The notes under the pieces are model-generated. The model was not told where the DNA came from, did no database searches, and saw only the letters and a program-made list of their open reading frames with translations. A DNA stretch of 64,000 nucleotides from Shinella sp. UYSO24 (lineage in GTDB: Bacteria; Pseudomonadota; Alphaproteobacteria; Rhizobiales; Rhizobiaceae): positions 42,942 to 106,941 of the forward strand of contig CABHNZ010000017.1 in the NCBI GenBank assembly GCA_902167985.1. Reading direction: 5' to 3'. Every line of letters starts with the position of its first letter. Within the stretch, counting starts at the first letter, position 1. Shown piece by piece: positions 7,860-17,958 of this stretch. The translations under genes were made by a program, and so were the position numbers.

Positions 7860-10597
7860 TCAGTCGCCAAGCCCGTCGCAATCGATGCCAAGGCGAAGTT
7901 TCGTGTTGCGGATTTTTTCGCGCGCGAGCATCTGCCTTTCGTGATCGGCCGGGTCGCCCTGTTTCGTGAGGAGGTGCCCGTCTCCATCTGGATCGTCGGT
8001 AGTCGTCAGCGCCCGTTCGACGGCATGGAAACCAAGCGCGCGGTAAGCTTCCATCTGCTCTTCGGAGAAGAACTGATCGCCGGTCGTCTCATGCGGGAAG
8101 GACGGATAGCGCCGCTCATAATCCAGCACGTAATCCGGCTCGTCGCCGGTCACGAGAGCCTTGATATAGATGAGCGTGCCTTTCGGATGGTTTTGGCCAT
8201 AGTCGATCTCGCCGATGGCGAAGTGATCGGCATGGACCGGATCGGCGGCGGATGCATGTGTGCCCTTGCCCTCCTTGCGCCTTGCGGCGGCCGCCTGCAT
8301 GGCGGAAAAATCGATGCGGATGCGAAAGCCGAGGTCGATGCGGGCAAACGCTCGACATCCACCAGCGCGCCGAAATGCATCGCCGGATCGGCCTCCGCAT
8401 CGATGATGACGATGACGGGGCATTGACGCTTCAGAAGCTGGTAGAGGCCGAGATTGTCCACATGGCCGCCATCGGTGATGTAGATCTTCGAACTGTCCGT
8501 TCTGAGGAGACCAAACGCTTCCGCCTCGAGATAGGCGCGAAAGAAATCATGCCAGGGGAGATTTGCCGGCAGATCGGCGACCTCGATGCCGTCATATTTC
8601 GGATTGTCCAGCCAGTAGCCGAGGCGCACGTTGAGGAGTGCCAGCGTCGGGCTCAGGGCATCGATATTGGCGCGGCCCATATTGGAGGAGAAAGCTGCGC
8701 CGGACATGGCGGTTGCTGCAGGAAGGGTCAGGTCGTGGTCCTTATCCTCCATGTTTTCCGTCTTCGCGTAATCGGTGCTTTCACTGCCGATATAATCACG
8801 GGAGAAGTGGAAAAACTCGGCCTTTCGGCCGCGTCTTACCGGATCGGCACGAGGCTCCATGCAGTTACTGTTTTCCGGCTCGACTGCGGCCGCCTGAACA
8901 TTCGCGGAGGCGCTCTTGCGCTGCGTCTCGGCCGCGACGCGGGCATTCAGCGTGGCATTGACGATGAGATAGGGTGCGAAGCGCGTCAGCTCACTCAGCC
9001 GCATCGGGCGGACAATGCTTTCTCCCTTACGGATGATGCCCAGCCTGAAGGCGACCGACAGGCGGTCGCGATAAAGCCCGTGCAGGGAATTGGCATTGGG
9101 CGAGAAGAGAAAGGCCGTGAGCACGATCGTGCAGCTGGCAGCAATGTAATTCCACAGGACGATGTAACTTGCAGCCCGCCAGCCGGAGGGCAGACCGGAG
9201 GGGAAGACCGAACGGCCTGTCCCACGCGTCGCACAGGCGGCAAGGGCCAGAAAAGCCAGTGCTATCAGCACCAGAGCGATGCCGAGCGGGAGCCTGTAAC
9301 GCAGGGCGAGAAGGCGCTTTCCCAACAGTCGGAGCGTTGATTTGCCTTGTTCCGTCCAGAGCAGCGCCTTGGCATGAATGGCGACGAGCACGAGAAAAAG
9401 GAGGGAGAGCCCCCATACCATCCGAGGATCGCTGATGAAGGCCGGGCCGAGAGGAAAAGTACCTTCGCGATAGGCCGGATCGAAGCCGCCGATACAGGCA
9501 ATGCCCCATAGGGAAATGCCGAGATAGGCGACATAGATGAGGAAGGGCAGGACCAGCCCCGCCAGCACGAGCAGAAGCCGCGAGAGGAGCGACCGGATGA
9601 GCGTGCCGAAGCCCGCATCCGCCACCCCCTTTTCGACCCAGCCGATGAGCTGGGTGCGAAAGCTCGCCGTGGCGCCGACGAAGGCCGCCAGCATGGCATA
9701 GATCGAGGGGATGGCGATGCGGCTTGTGCTGCCCGGCTCAAGCAGATGGTAGAGCCATTTGAGGATGGGACCCTGCAGTTCCAGCGCGAAGCCGGCCAGT
9801 GTCAGGGCGCCGATCAGGCGGGTGATGGCGATGCCCCAGCCGACAGCGGTGTCGCTCCACCCCTGCCCGCAGGACCGGATAGCTCCCCATAAGATCAGGA
9901 CGGTCGTCAGAGCGGCAAGGCCGATTTTCGACAGGGGAAATCCACTGAGGAAATCCGGCCACCAGAGCGGGCGCCGGTTGGCCCAGACCAGGATGTCTTC
10001 GAGGATGCTGGTGCTAAGATGCCCGACTGTCGGGTTGGTGAGGATGGTGATGGCGGCCAGCGGCAGGATGACCAGCAGGACGAGAAGGAGATTGACCGCA
10101 ATCCCACGCGCCACGACGCAAAGCGACAGGATGATATCGGATATGCCATGCGGGATGAGGTAATTGCTGTGGTCGCGGATATGGCTCACGGCCTCGTTGT
10201 CGCGGAACTGACCCATGATGGTCAGATAGGCATTATCCGCGTCACCGGATCTTTCGCTTTCTTCGGCTCCTTCGACCTCTTTGGCGGGACGCGTGTAGGG
10301 AAAGCGGTAGGACGGCTTCACACCGGCTGCCTCTGCCGCCTCTGCGTGGCGCGTCATCGCTGCCACCATGCCGGTGCCGATATAGCCGCCACCGGACACG
10401 GTCGAGAGATAATCGGCGCGGCGGATCATGCCGAAAGCATCCAGTGCCTGAAGGGCGCCGAGGCAGAAGGAGGCCGAGCGTATGCCGCCGCCCGAGAGGC
10501 CTATGCCGAAACGCGGCGCATCGGGGCTGAGCTTTTCCCCGTCACGAAACCAGGCCTTCCTGCGCTCGTTGATGGCGTCGGTCTCGGCCTTCTGCAC
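7860..10597 (-). CDS. Patatin-like phospholipase with central membrane domain, one frame break
   Basis: Probable serine lipid hydrolase of the patatin fold. The oxyanion/glycine-rich motif GIGLSGGGIRSASFCLGAL lies at residues ~30-50 and the nucleophile motif STVSGGGYIG at ~65. The second dyad motif YITDGGHVDNLG is far downstream, near residue 720. Between them are 10 or so hydrophobic helices (for example NLLLVLLVILPLAAITIL). The frame breaks near 8348; one missing base joins the last ~160 residues, giving about 912 in all. The annotated start is a GTG at 10597. Frame continuity and a GGGGGT ribosome site suggest the true start may be ATG 10758 (MGMFWNKSWGWL), with another base lost near 10615. 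Substrate unknown. Confidence 0.85.
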
Positions 10598-10850
10598 TTT
10601 CGAAAATAGCGGTGTCTCACACCCGGCGCTTTGCTGGGTTGGGAGTTGGCTTGGGTATCGGCTTGGGTGCCGGCGCAGGTCTCGGAGTTCGGCCTTGCCT
10701 CGTCATCCCCCGGCCGTGCCATCAACCAGCCCCAGGATTTATTCCAGAACATGCCCATCGATCCACCCCCGGGGTTTGCCGAGGCCAGATTAATACAACC
10801 ATAAATTACATTTCAATATTTTTCGCGCGAATGGATTTATATTAGATAAA
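10598..10850. other. Probable N-terminal extension of the patatin gene plus A+T-rich spacer
   Basis: On the minus strand, an open frame from ATG 10758 (MGMFWNKSWGWLMARPG) reads toward the patatin gene and could join it after a one-base repair near 10615. It contains an irregular repeat of ACCCAAGCC units coding TQADTQANSQPS. Upstream of 10758 the DNA becomes A+T-rich (10790-10855), as expected for a promoter region. Confidence 0.45.
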
Positions 10851-10876
10851 CGAGAAAAGGGCCGCTCACGCGACCC
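10851..10876 (-). terminator. Terminator of the bile acid:Na+ symporter-family gene
   Basis: Read on the minus strand: stem GGGTCGC, loop GTGA, stem GCGGCCC (one G-T pair) followed by TTTTC. It lies about 32 bases beyond the stop of the gene at 10908-11867. Confidence 0.8.
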
Positions 10877-10907
10877 TCTTCCAAACCGTACAAAGACGAA
10901 GCACCGA

Positions 10908-11867
10908 TCAGTGCAGAACCGGTGCCGGGCGGATCTCGTCGCCCTTGGTGCGGCTGGCGAAGACATTGGCCAGAAGCGCGCCGGAGATGTTGTGCCAAAC
11001 CGAGAAGATGGCGCTCGGCACGGCAGCGATCGGCGAGAAGTAAGCGGTGGCGAGGGCGGCGCCCAGACCGCTGTTCTGCATGCCGACCTCGATGGCGAGC
11101 GCCTTCTGCTTGTAGAAGTTGAGCCCGAATGCCTTGGCGGCGAAGAAGCCGAGCAGATAGCCGAGGCCGTTATGCAGGACGACGACGGCGAAGATCAGCA
11201 GGCCGGACTGGGCAATCGCGCCCTTGCTGGCGCCAACGACGGCCGAGACGATCAGGACGATGCCGACGACGCTTATGAGCGGCAGAACCGGGATCGCGAT
11301 CTTGACGGCGCGCGGCAGGAGCTTCTGGGCGAGGAAGCCAAGCGCCAGCGGCACGATGATGACCTGCACGATGCTGATGAACATCGCCCAGGCATTGACC
11401 GGCAGATACTGGCTGGCAAACATCCAGACGAGGAAGGGCGTGACGATCGGCGCGGCGAGCGTCGTCACCGAAGTACAGGCAACCGACAGGGCCACGTCGC
11501 CCTTGGCGAGATAGGTCATGACATTGCTCGACGTGCCGCCGGGGCAACAGCCGACAAGGATGACACCGGCTGCGACTTCCGGCGGCATCGGGATGATCTT
11601 GGTCAGAAGCACGGCCAGAAGCGGCATGATGAGGAAGTGCGCGACGACGCCGATCGCCACCTCGAAAGGACGGCGGGCGAGTTCGCGGAAATCATCGACG
11701 GAAATCGTCAGGCCCATGCCGAACATGATGATGCCGAGCAGGGTGACGATATAGGGCGCGATATGCTTGAACGTTTCCGGGAACAGGAAACCCAGAACGG
11801 CAAAGACGATGACCCAGATGGCGAATGTCCGCCCGACAAAGGCGGAGAATGTGGCAAGTGCTTTCAA
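10908..11867 (-). CDS. Bile acid:sodium symporter (BASS) family transporter
   Basis: Integral membrane transporter of the BASS/SBF family (PanS/YocS-type relatives move pantothenate, keto acids or other organic anions with Na+). The 319-residue product has about nine hydrophobic helices. It carries the family motifs IIMFGMGLTISVDDF near residue 50 and VGCCPGGTSSNVMTYLAKGD near residue 110, then the crossing region ALAIEVGMQNSGLGAALA near 260. I chose TTG 11867, preceded by GGGAGG with a 5-base spacer; upstream in-frame starts lack a ribosome site. It is monocistronic, with its own terminator. Substrate cannot be inferred. Confidence 0.9.
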   Translation of the reverse strand: MKALATFSAFVGRTFAIWVIVFAVLGFLFPETFKHIAPYIVTLLGIIMFGMGLTISVDDFRELARRPFEVAIGVVAHFLIMPLLAVLLTKIIPMPPEVAAGVILVGCCPGGTSSNVMTYLAKGDVALSVACTSVTTLAAPIVTPFLVWMFASQYLPVNAWAMFISIVQVIIVPLALGFLAQKLLPRAVKIAIPVLPLISVVGIVLIVSAVVGASKGAIAQSGLLIFAVVVLHNGLGYLLGFFAAKAFGLNFYKQKALAIEVGMQNSGLGAALATAYFSPIAAVPSAIFSVWHNISGALLANVFASRTKGDEIRPAPVLH

Positions 11868-12318
11868 CGGAACCTCCCTCGAAGAGAAAGGCGCCCCATA
11901 AGCCTTGCCGGCAAGGGTCAAGGCCGGATTGGCGCAATCGAGTACGCTTCGGCGCGTTTCGCCGGACATAACGGCTTTGCACGGCGATTTGGCACGAAAC
12001 GGGCCAGGGCGGCGTGGCGGATCGGCAGCCGGCCGTTCGAATCAGCGCCGGGCCAGCTGATGGCCGGCGGCCCTCCGCCTCGTCCTGCCCTTGCAACGCA
12101 GGCGCGACGACCTGACGGCGGGATCGCCAACGCTGGTGGTCCAGATGCTTTACAATCCATGCGCTTGGCGCGGGGTGTTGAAAACCGGTCACTACACACA
12201 GAGTTCAACCTTTGGGCTAGTTTGCAGAGCGTCCACAAGAGCCTATATCATAGTCCGCTTGAACAGCCGGATCGCGTGGTCCGAAAGGACATCGCGCCGG
12301 ACGGAAAATCTGCTGCCT
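11868..12318. other. Divergent intergenic region
   Basis: About 450 bases between the BASS transporter (minus) and the ABC protein (plus). Several frames are open on both strands, one of them in phase with the ABC gene from 12091, but none shows conserved sequence or a ribosome site. TTGCAG at ~12218 and TATATC at ~12243, about 16 bases apart, form a weak possible promoter for the ABC gene. Confidence 0.4.
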
Positions 12319-15038
12319 ATGGAAAAACACCTACTCCGATATATCTGGAACCATACGCGTCCGCAGCAGATCTGGGTCCTTGCCGTCGTTCTGGCGTCGA
12401 TGATCCCGTACTTCCTTGCGTTCGACCTGCCGAAGCAGATCATCAACGGCCCGATCCAGGGCGGCGGTTTCGACACGCCCGATGCGCGGCAGGCCTTTCT
12501 CGATTTCGACTATACCGTGCCGCTTCTGGGCTGGCATTTCCAGTTCGACGGTTTCGAGCTCAACCGCATGGCGATGCTGATGGCGCTTTCCGGCGTCTTC
12601 CTGCTGCTCGTCATCGTCAACGGCCTCTTCAAGTTCTACATCAACGTCTACAAGGGCCGTCTCGGCGAGCGGCTTCTTCGCCGCATTCGCTACGAGCTGG
12701 TCGACCGGCTGTTGCGCTTCCCGCCGACGACGATGCGGCAGATCCGGGCCGCGGAAGTCTCCAGCATGGTCAAGGACGAGGTGGAGCCGTTCGGCGGCTT
12801 TACCGGTGACGCCTTCGTGCAGCCGGCGCTTCTCGGCGGCCAGGCTGCCGCGGCGCTGTTCTTCATCTTCCTGCAGAATGCCTGGCTCGGCATGATTGCC
12901 GGCGTGATGGTGGCGATCCAGGTGGGAGTTATCCCGAAGATGCGCCGCCGGCTGATCGAACTCGGCCGCCAGCGGCAGATCACCGCCCGACATCTGGCGG
13001 GCAAGGTCGGTGAAATCGTCGAGGGCATGGAGACGATCCATGCCTATGATACGTCGAACTACGAGCGCGCCGACATTTCGGAGAGGCTCGGGCAGATCTT
13101 CAAGATCCGCTACGACCTCTATCGCTGGAAGTTCATCGTCAAGTTCATCAACAATTTCCTCTCGCAGCTGACGCCCTTCCTCTTCTATTCGATCGGCGGC
13201 TATCTGGCGCTGCGCGGTACGCTCGACGTCGGGCAGCTTGTGGCCGTCATCAACGCCTACAAGGATCTGCCCGGCCCGCTCAAGGAACTGATCGACTGGG
13301 ATCAGGCCCGTCAGGACGTGCAGGTCAAATACGAACAGGTTAGGGAACAGTTCGAACCGCAGCATCTGATCGACCAGAAGCTGCAGGAACTGACGCCATC
13401 GGTGCCCGACCATATCCCGACGCCGCTTGCCGCGCTCAACGTGATGATCGCCGATGGCAGCGGCGCGCATCTGACCGAAACGTCACGCTCAAGGTGGAGC
13501 GCGGCGAGACGCTGGCGATGATCGACAATGTCGGCACCGGCGCCGAGGCCATGGCACAGGCCTTCGGCCGCGTGGTCTGGCCGACAGCCGGCCGCGTAAC
13601 CATGGGCGATGTCGATCTTCTGGAACTGCCGGAAGCCGTGACGGGCCGCGAAATCACCTATGCCTCGTCCGACAGCTATTTCTTCCATGGCACGCTGAAG
13701 GACAATCTTCTCTACGGGCTGAAGCATGCGCCGCGCAGCGAGACGGCGGATGAGGAAACGCCGGAGCAGCAGCGGCGCTGGGCGAAGGCCGAGGCCGACC
13801 TTGCCGGCAACCACATGCATTTCCCCAATGCCGACTGGATCGACCGGCACTCCACCTCGGTCTTCCACGGCGCCGATGACGACTTGAAACAATCGGTTCT
13901 GCGGGCGCTGGAATCCGTCCAGCTGACCTCCGACGTGATGGAGCTTGCGCTGCATTCCTTCGTCGAGCCGGCCGACAATCCGACGCTGACGGAGCGGATC
14001 GTCGAGATGCGCTTTGCACTGAGGAACGAGCTCAATCGTGCAGGCCTCGGCAATCTCGTCGCGCATTTCGATTTCAGCGCCTATAACAAGGAAGCAACCG
14101 TTCGCGAGAACCTGCTGTTTGGCGCGATCCGGCCATCGACGGCCTCGGACGACGATCTGGCCGAGGGCGAATATGTCTTTGAGGTCTTGAAGACGGCCAA
14201 GCTCTTCGATCTCCTCTTCGAGATGGGCCTGACGATTGCCGATAACGTTGTGGAAATCTTCGCCGGCCTGCCGCCGGAACATCCGCTCTTCCAGCAGCTG
14301 GAACACCTGACGGCGGACGATATCGAGTTCTACCAGCATTTCATGAAGCGCCGGCAGAACCCCGCCAACCCGGCGCCGACCGACGAGGAACAGCGCGAGA
14401 TCGTCAAGCTCAGCCTCTTTTACATCGAGCCGCGCTACCGTTTCGGCGTTCTGACCGCCGATATCATGCGACAAATCGTTGCGGCGAGAGACATATTCTA
14501 CACCAACCTTCCCGCGAACCTGCGCGAGCGGGTTGAACGCTACGACCCGCATCGCTACATGGGGGCTGCGACGCTTCGCGAGAACATCCTGTTCGGCAAG
14601 CTCTCCCACCGCAATGCGGAGGCGCCTGCCAAGATCCGGCAGGTTGCCGCCAAGCTGTTGAGGGAAATGGATCTTTACGGCCCCGTCATGGGTCTTGGAC
14701 TGGACTATGACGTCGGCGCCAGCGGCCGCAGACTGACGCTTGTGCAGCGCCACAAGCTGAGCCTTGCCCGCGCGCTGATCCGCCGTTCGAACTATTACAT
14801 CTTCAACAAGCCGCTTCCGGGCCTCGATCGACGGGTGCAGGAGGAGATCGTAAAGAACGTTCTGAATTTCCTGCAGGAACAGGATAATAATCCATCCGTG
14901 ATATGGGTTTTGTCTAATACATCCCTGTCACGTTTGTTTCATCGGGTTATCGTATTTGACCGTGGCCAGGTGGTCGAAGATGGCACATTCGAGACACTTG
15001 ACACGAATAGTGGTATATTCAGATCATTGGTGGCGTGA
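12319..15038 (+). CDS. ABC exporter-like protein with degenerate, expanded nucleotide-binding domain, one frame break
   Basis: Residues 1-330 look like an ABC exporter membrane domain: paired helices, and a GLFKFYINVYKGRLGERLLRR segment that resembles the type I exporter coupling region. The frame is lost at ~13479 (GAAAACG to GAAACG); the repaired product is about 906 residues. In the C-terminal half the ATPase motifs are in order but altered. The P-loop reads NVGTGAEAM (no GKS/T, ~403), the signature reads ASGRRLTLVQRHKLSLARAL (~800), Walker B reads YIFNKPLPGLD (catalytic D and E are N and K, ~827) and the H-loop reads SNTSLSRLF (His lost, ~865). The segment after the Q-loop, TLxENLLxG, occurs three times (~457, ~592, ~750), so the domain has an internal expansion of about 300 residues. 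ATP hydrolysis by this domain is unlikely. Followed 36 bases later by a cNMP-fold gene. Confidence 0.8.
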
Positions 15039-15074
15039 TATAGACATGACTAGCCATCACATGAACGCACGAAC

Positions 15075-15551
15075 ATGAACGAACGAACGGTGCATTCTAT
15101 GCTGCTCAACGATGAAGTTCAGTTGTTACGCAAGGTCCCATACTTTTGCAGGGTGGATCCGTGCAAGCTAAAGCTGCTCGCCTTCACGTCGGATCGCGTA
15201 TGCTATGAACCGGGGCAGGTTCTGTTCACCCAGGGCGACAGCAGCGATGCTGCCTATGTGATCCTGCGCGGCAGCGTGGATCTTCTGACCCAGTCCTCGA
15301 CGGGCGAGGTCAAGATCGGCGATGCGGGCTGCAATTCGATCATCGGCGAGATGTGCCTCCTGTCGAATTCGCTTCAGGCCGTGACGGCGCGTGCCAGCAC
15401 GGATGTCGAGGTTCTGCGTATCGACAAGGACGCGTTCTTCAAGGTCATCGCCGACAATCCGCGCATCAGCATGGAGATCAGCCGGACCTTGGCGGAAAAC
15501 CTGCGCGGCTCCCGCTTCGACAACAAGTCCCGCGAAAACCAGCACGCCTGA
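15075..15551 (+). CDS. Cyclic-nucleotide-binding-fold protein without DNA-binding domain
   Basis: A 158-residue protein consisting of one CNB (Crp-like) domain: LRKVPYFCRVDPCKLKLLAF (entry helices), PGQVLFTQGDSSDAAYVILRG (beta roll) and IGEMCLLSNSLQAVTARA where the phosphate-binding cassette should lie. The cassette keeps the GE pair, but Gln stands where CRP-type domains have the phosphate-binding Arg. It ends 40 residues later without a helix-turn-helix, so it is not a Crp/Fnr transcription factor. Close same-strand spacing to the degenerate ABC gene suggests that it is a regulatory partner of that protein. The frame is intact. Confidence 0.85.
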   Translation: MNERTVHSMLLNDEVQLLRKVPYFCRVDPCKLKLLAFTSDRVCYEPGQVLFTQGDSSDAAYVILRGSVDLLTQSSTGEVKIGDAGCNSIIGEMCLLSNSLQAVTARASTDVEVLRIDKDAFFKVIADNPRISMEISRTLAENLRGSRFDNKSRENQHA

Positions 15552-15734
15552 TTTCATCTCATCGTCGTTGCGTTTCCACGCCTACCGCTGATGTGTCGCT
15601 ACAAGCTCGTCCGCCTCTTCCGGCGCCGGCTTGAGCGCTGAACACATGTCGCTGATATCCTCCTCGCGCGAACCTCCCGATCTCACCTATCGTTGTCAGC
15701 CATAGCTTTAACAATTCGGTTACAATTCAAACGA

Positions 15735-15769
15735 AACAGCCGGCATAACGCTCTGTTATGCCGGCTGTT
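15735..15769. terminator. Bidirectional terminator hairpin
   Basis: A perfect 15-bp stem (AACAGCCGGCATAAC and its complement) encloses a 5-base loop GCTCT, with TTTTT on the plus side. It lies between the convergent cNMP-fold gene (ends 15551) and the methyltransferase gene (ends 15808) and can serve both. Confidence 0.9.
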
Positions 15770-15807
15770 TTTCCATGCGGATCGTGGCGGAAAAGCGGCT
15801 TTCGCAA

Positions 15808-16287
15808 TCACACTTTCTTGTAGAAGAAGTAGCGGCCTTCCTCGACGGTGGGTAGGCGCTGCAGTTCCTTCAGCTCCGGATGGATGAGCGGCAGGCCGCT
15901 TACGGCATAACAGCCGGGTGCCAGCATGCCGGCAACGAGCTGCGGCAGCCAGGTGAGCGTGATCGCATCCTTTTCCGGATAGCCGGTGCCGATATCGGCA
16001 TGCACGAGAGCGGCATTGGTGCCGATATAGGCCGGGCCGGTCTCCTTGATCTCGCCCAGCACGATATCCTCATCGGTCGGCGCTTCGGTCTTGTGCGCGC
16101 CCATGTGGCGATCGAAGGCAAGGATGCGGCGATCGCCGAAGAGCTGGCGCAGGTGGCTGTAGGTGCGGCCGTTGCCGAGACCAACCTCGTAGACCTCGCC
16201 AGCCGGCAGGCCGAGGACGTCGTTGATGTGGTTGAGAATATCCCGCTGCGCGCTCATTCGGCTGATGAAGCTGTCCAGTCTGCTCAT
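15808..16287 (-). CDS. Class I SAM-dependent methyltransferase, short (Methyltransf_17 type)
   Basis: A 159-residue Rossmann-fold protein. VYEVGLGNGRTYSHLRQLF (residues ~32-50) is motif I for SAM binding, followed by ILAFDRHMGAH (acidic residue at the end of beta 2). Conserved ALVHADIGTGYPEKD marks motif IV. Size and motifs match the small alphaproteobacterial family described as S-adenosyl-L-methionine methyltransferase 17. The acceptor is unknown. It shares strand and a short gap with the nucleotide-sugar dehydrogenase upstream, so they are probably co-transcribed. The frame is intact. Confidence 0.8.
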   Translation of the reverse strand: MSRLDSFISRMSAQRDILNHINDVLGLPAGEVYEVGLGNGRTYSHLRQLFGDRRILAFDRHMGAHKTEAPTDEDIVLGEIKETGPAYIGTNAALVHADIGTGYPEKDAITLTWLPQLVAGMLAPGCYAVSGLPLIHPELKELQRLPTVEEGRYFFYKKV

Positions 16288-16318
16288 GGTCGTCTCTCTT
16301 CGTCTCTTCTTTTGAAAT

Positions 16319-17660
16319 TCAGGCCTTCACCACGTTTTCGGCGGCAATGCGGCGCGCGCGAAGACATTGCGTGTATCGATCACCAGCGGCAGGAGGCTGG
16401 CGATCGCCGCGTAATCGACGGCATCGTGATCGGTGGCGATGATTGCGGCATCAAAGCCTTCAAGCGCCTGCGGATCGATGGCGACCGAGCGGCGGCCCTT
16501 CAGGTGGCCGTATTCGCGGGTGCGCGGGATCTCGGCGAGGAAAGGATCGTGATAGGCGACATCGGCGCCGCGCTCGATCAGCAGTTCCATCAGCTTGAGC
16601 GACGGGCTTTCACGGATGTCGGGGACGTTCTTCTTGTAGGCGAGGCCGAGAAGCAGGATCCTCGAACGGCTGAGCGCCTTGCCGAGCGGCCGGTCGAGCG
16701 CTTCGGCCAGCCGGTCCACCACATGGCGCGGCATGGCCGTGTTGATCTCGCCGGCCAGTTCGATGAAGCGCGTCGCAGGTCGTATTCGCGGGATTTCCAG
16801 GTCAGGTAGAAAGGGTCGATCGGGATGCAGTGGCCGCCGAGACCAGGGCCGGGATAGAAGGGCATGTAGCCGAAGGGCTTTGTCTTGGCCGCGTCGATCA
16901 CTTCCCAGATATCGATGCCCATGCGCTCGTAGACGAGCTTCAATTCGTTGACGAGCGCGATGTTGACCGCCCGGAAGACGTTTTCCGTCAGCTTCACGGC
17001 TTCGGCCGTGCGGGTGCCGGAAACCGGAACCACGGTCTTCACCACCGCGCCGTAAAAGGCGGCGACCATGGCGGACGCCGCCTCGCCGTCACCGGCAACG
17101 ACTTTCGGAATGGTCGAGGTTTCGAAGTCGCGATTGCCGGGGTCCTCACGCTCCGGCGAATAGCCGAGGAAGAAATCGCGGCCGGCAACGAGCCCGCCTT
17201 TTTCGAGGATCGGCTTCATGACCTCTTCGGTCGTGCCGGGCCAGGTGGTGGATTCCAGCACGATCAGCTGGCCGGGGCGCAGGGTTTTGGCGATCTCGCG
17301 GCAGGTATTGGCGACATAGCTCAGGTCCGGCTCGCGATGGCGCGTCAGCGGCGTCGGCACGCAGATGGCGATGATATCGCATTCGCCAAGGCGCGAAAAA
17401 TCGCTGGTGGCGGAGAAGCGGCCCTCGCCGGTTTCGGTTTTCAGCACAGCTTCCGGCACCGCCTCGATATAGCTGCGGCCCGCTGCTATGGCGACCATCT
17501 TGTCCGGATCGATATCGAAGCCGATGACGGTAAAACCGGCGCGCGATACCGTCATGGCAAGCGGCAGGCCGACATAGCCGAGGCCGATAATCCCGATTTT
17601 GGAGCGCCGCGCCTCAATGGCCGACAGAAGCTCTGCCGCCGGTACCTCATGTTCGTTCAA
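16319..17660 (-). CDS. Nucleotide-sugar 6-dehydrogenase (UDP-Glc/GDP-Man/UDP-HexNAc family), two frame breaks
   Basis: NAD-dependent oxidation of a nucleotide sugar to the uronic acid, a precursor for surface polysaccharide. N-terminal Rossmann motif IGIIGLGYVGLPLAM (residues ~22-36), ICVPTPL, STTWPGTTEE, SPEREDPGN, the central helix KLTENVFRAVNIALVNELK, and PGLGGHCIPIDPFYL with the catalytic Cys. The C-terminal domain ILLLGLAYKKNVPDIRESP follows after a frame break at ~16774. A second lost base at ~16350 restores the family ending ENVVKA and moves the stop to 16319. Repaired length is about 447. The REDPG pattern suggests the UDP-N-acetylglucosamine/GalNAc dehydrogenase (WbpA/Vi) branch rather than Ugd; this is a weak preference. 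Confidence 0.88.
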
Positions 17661-17958
17661 GGGAAATCGCTCCGGTCTTCTTCACATCATCGGGTCATAT
17701 CACAGGCGCCGATCACGACGATATCGGCCGGCAAATGCCATGCCTTGATCGCAAACGGGCTCCCTCAGGTGGGCCGATTGCCTCACAGTGTCAAGTCGCG
17801 GTGTGACGCGGACCGATCACTGTAAGGCGACGCCGGCCCGTTCTTTGCGCGAGCGCGGGCGGTATGCCACTCAACGTTTGGTGATTGCCGATGCAAATTT
17901 CCACGAATGAGCGTGCGGCATGTTGCATTGAGGCGGCCTGTTGCGGCATCACCGATCG
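17661..17958. other. Divergent promoter region
   Basis: About 300 bases between the dehydrogenase (minus) and a GT4 glycosyltransferase (plus). No conserved small frame and no clear palindrome are visible. It presumably carries both promoters. Confidence 0.4.

Noticed and set aside
7391..7987. Overlapping 70-230-codon frames in the repeat region
   Set aside because: Open in several frames on both strands because of high G+C; no ribosome sites, and the 13-base period would shift frame at every unit.
10911..12809. A 632-codon open frame on the plus strand
   Set aside because: It is antisense to the BASS transporter and then overlaps the ABC gene out of frame; its Asp/Arg/Gly-rich composition is typical of the shadow of a high-G+C gene.
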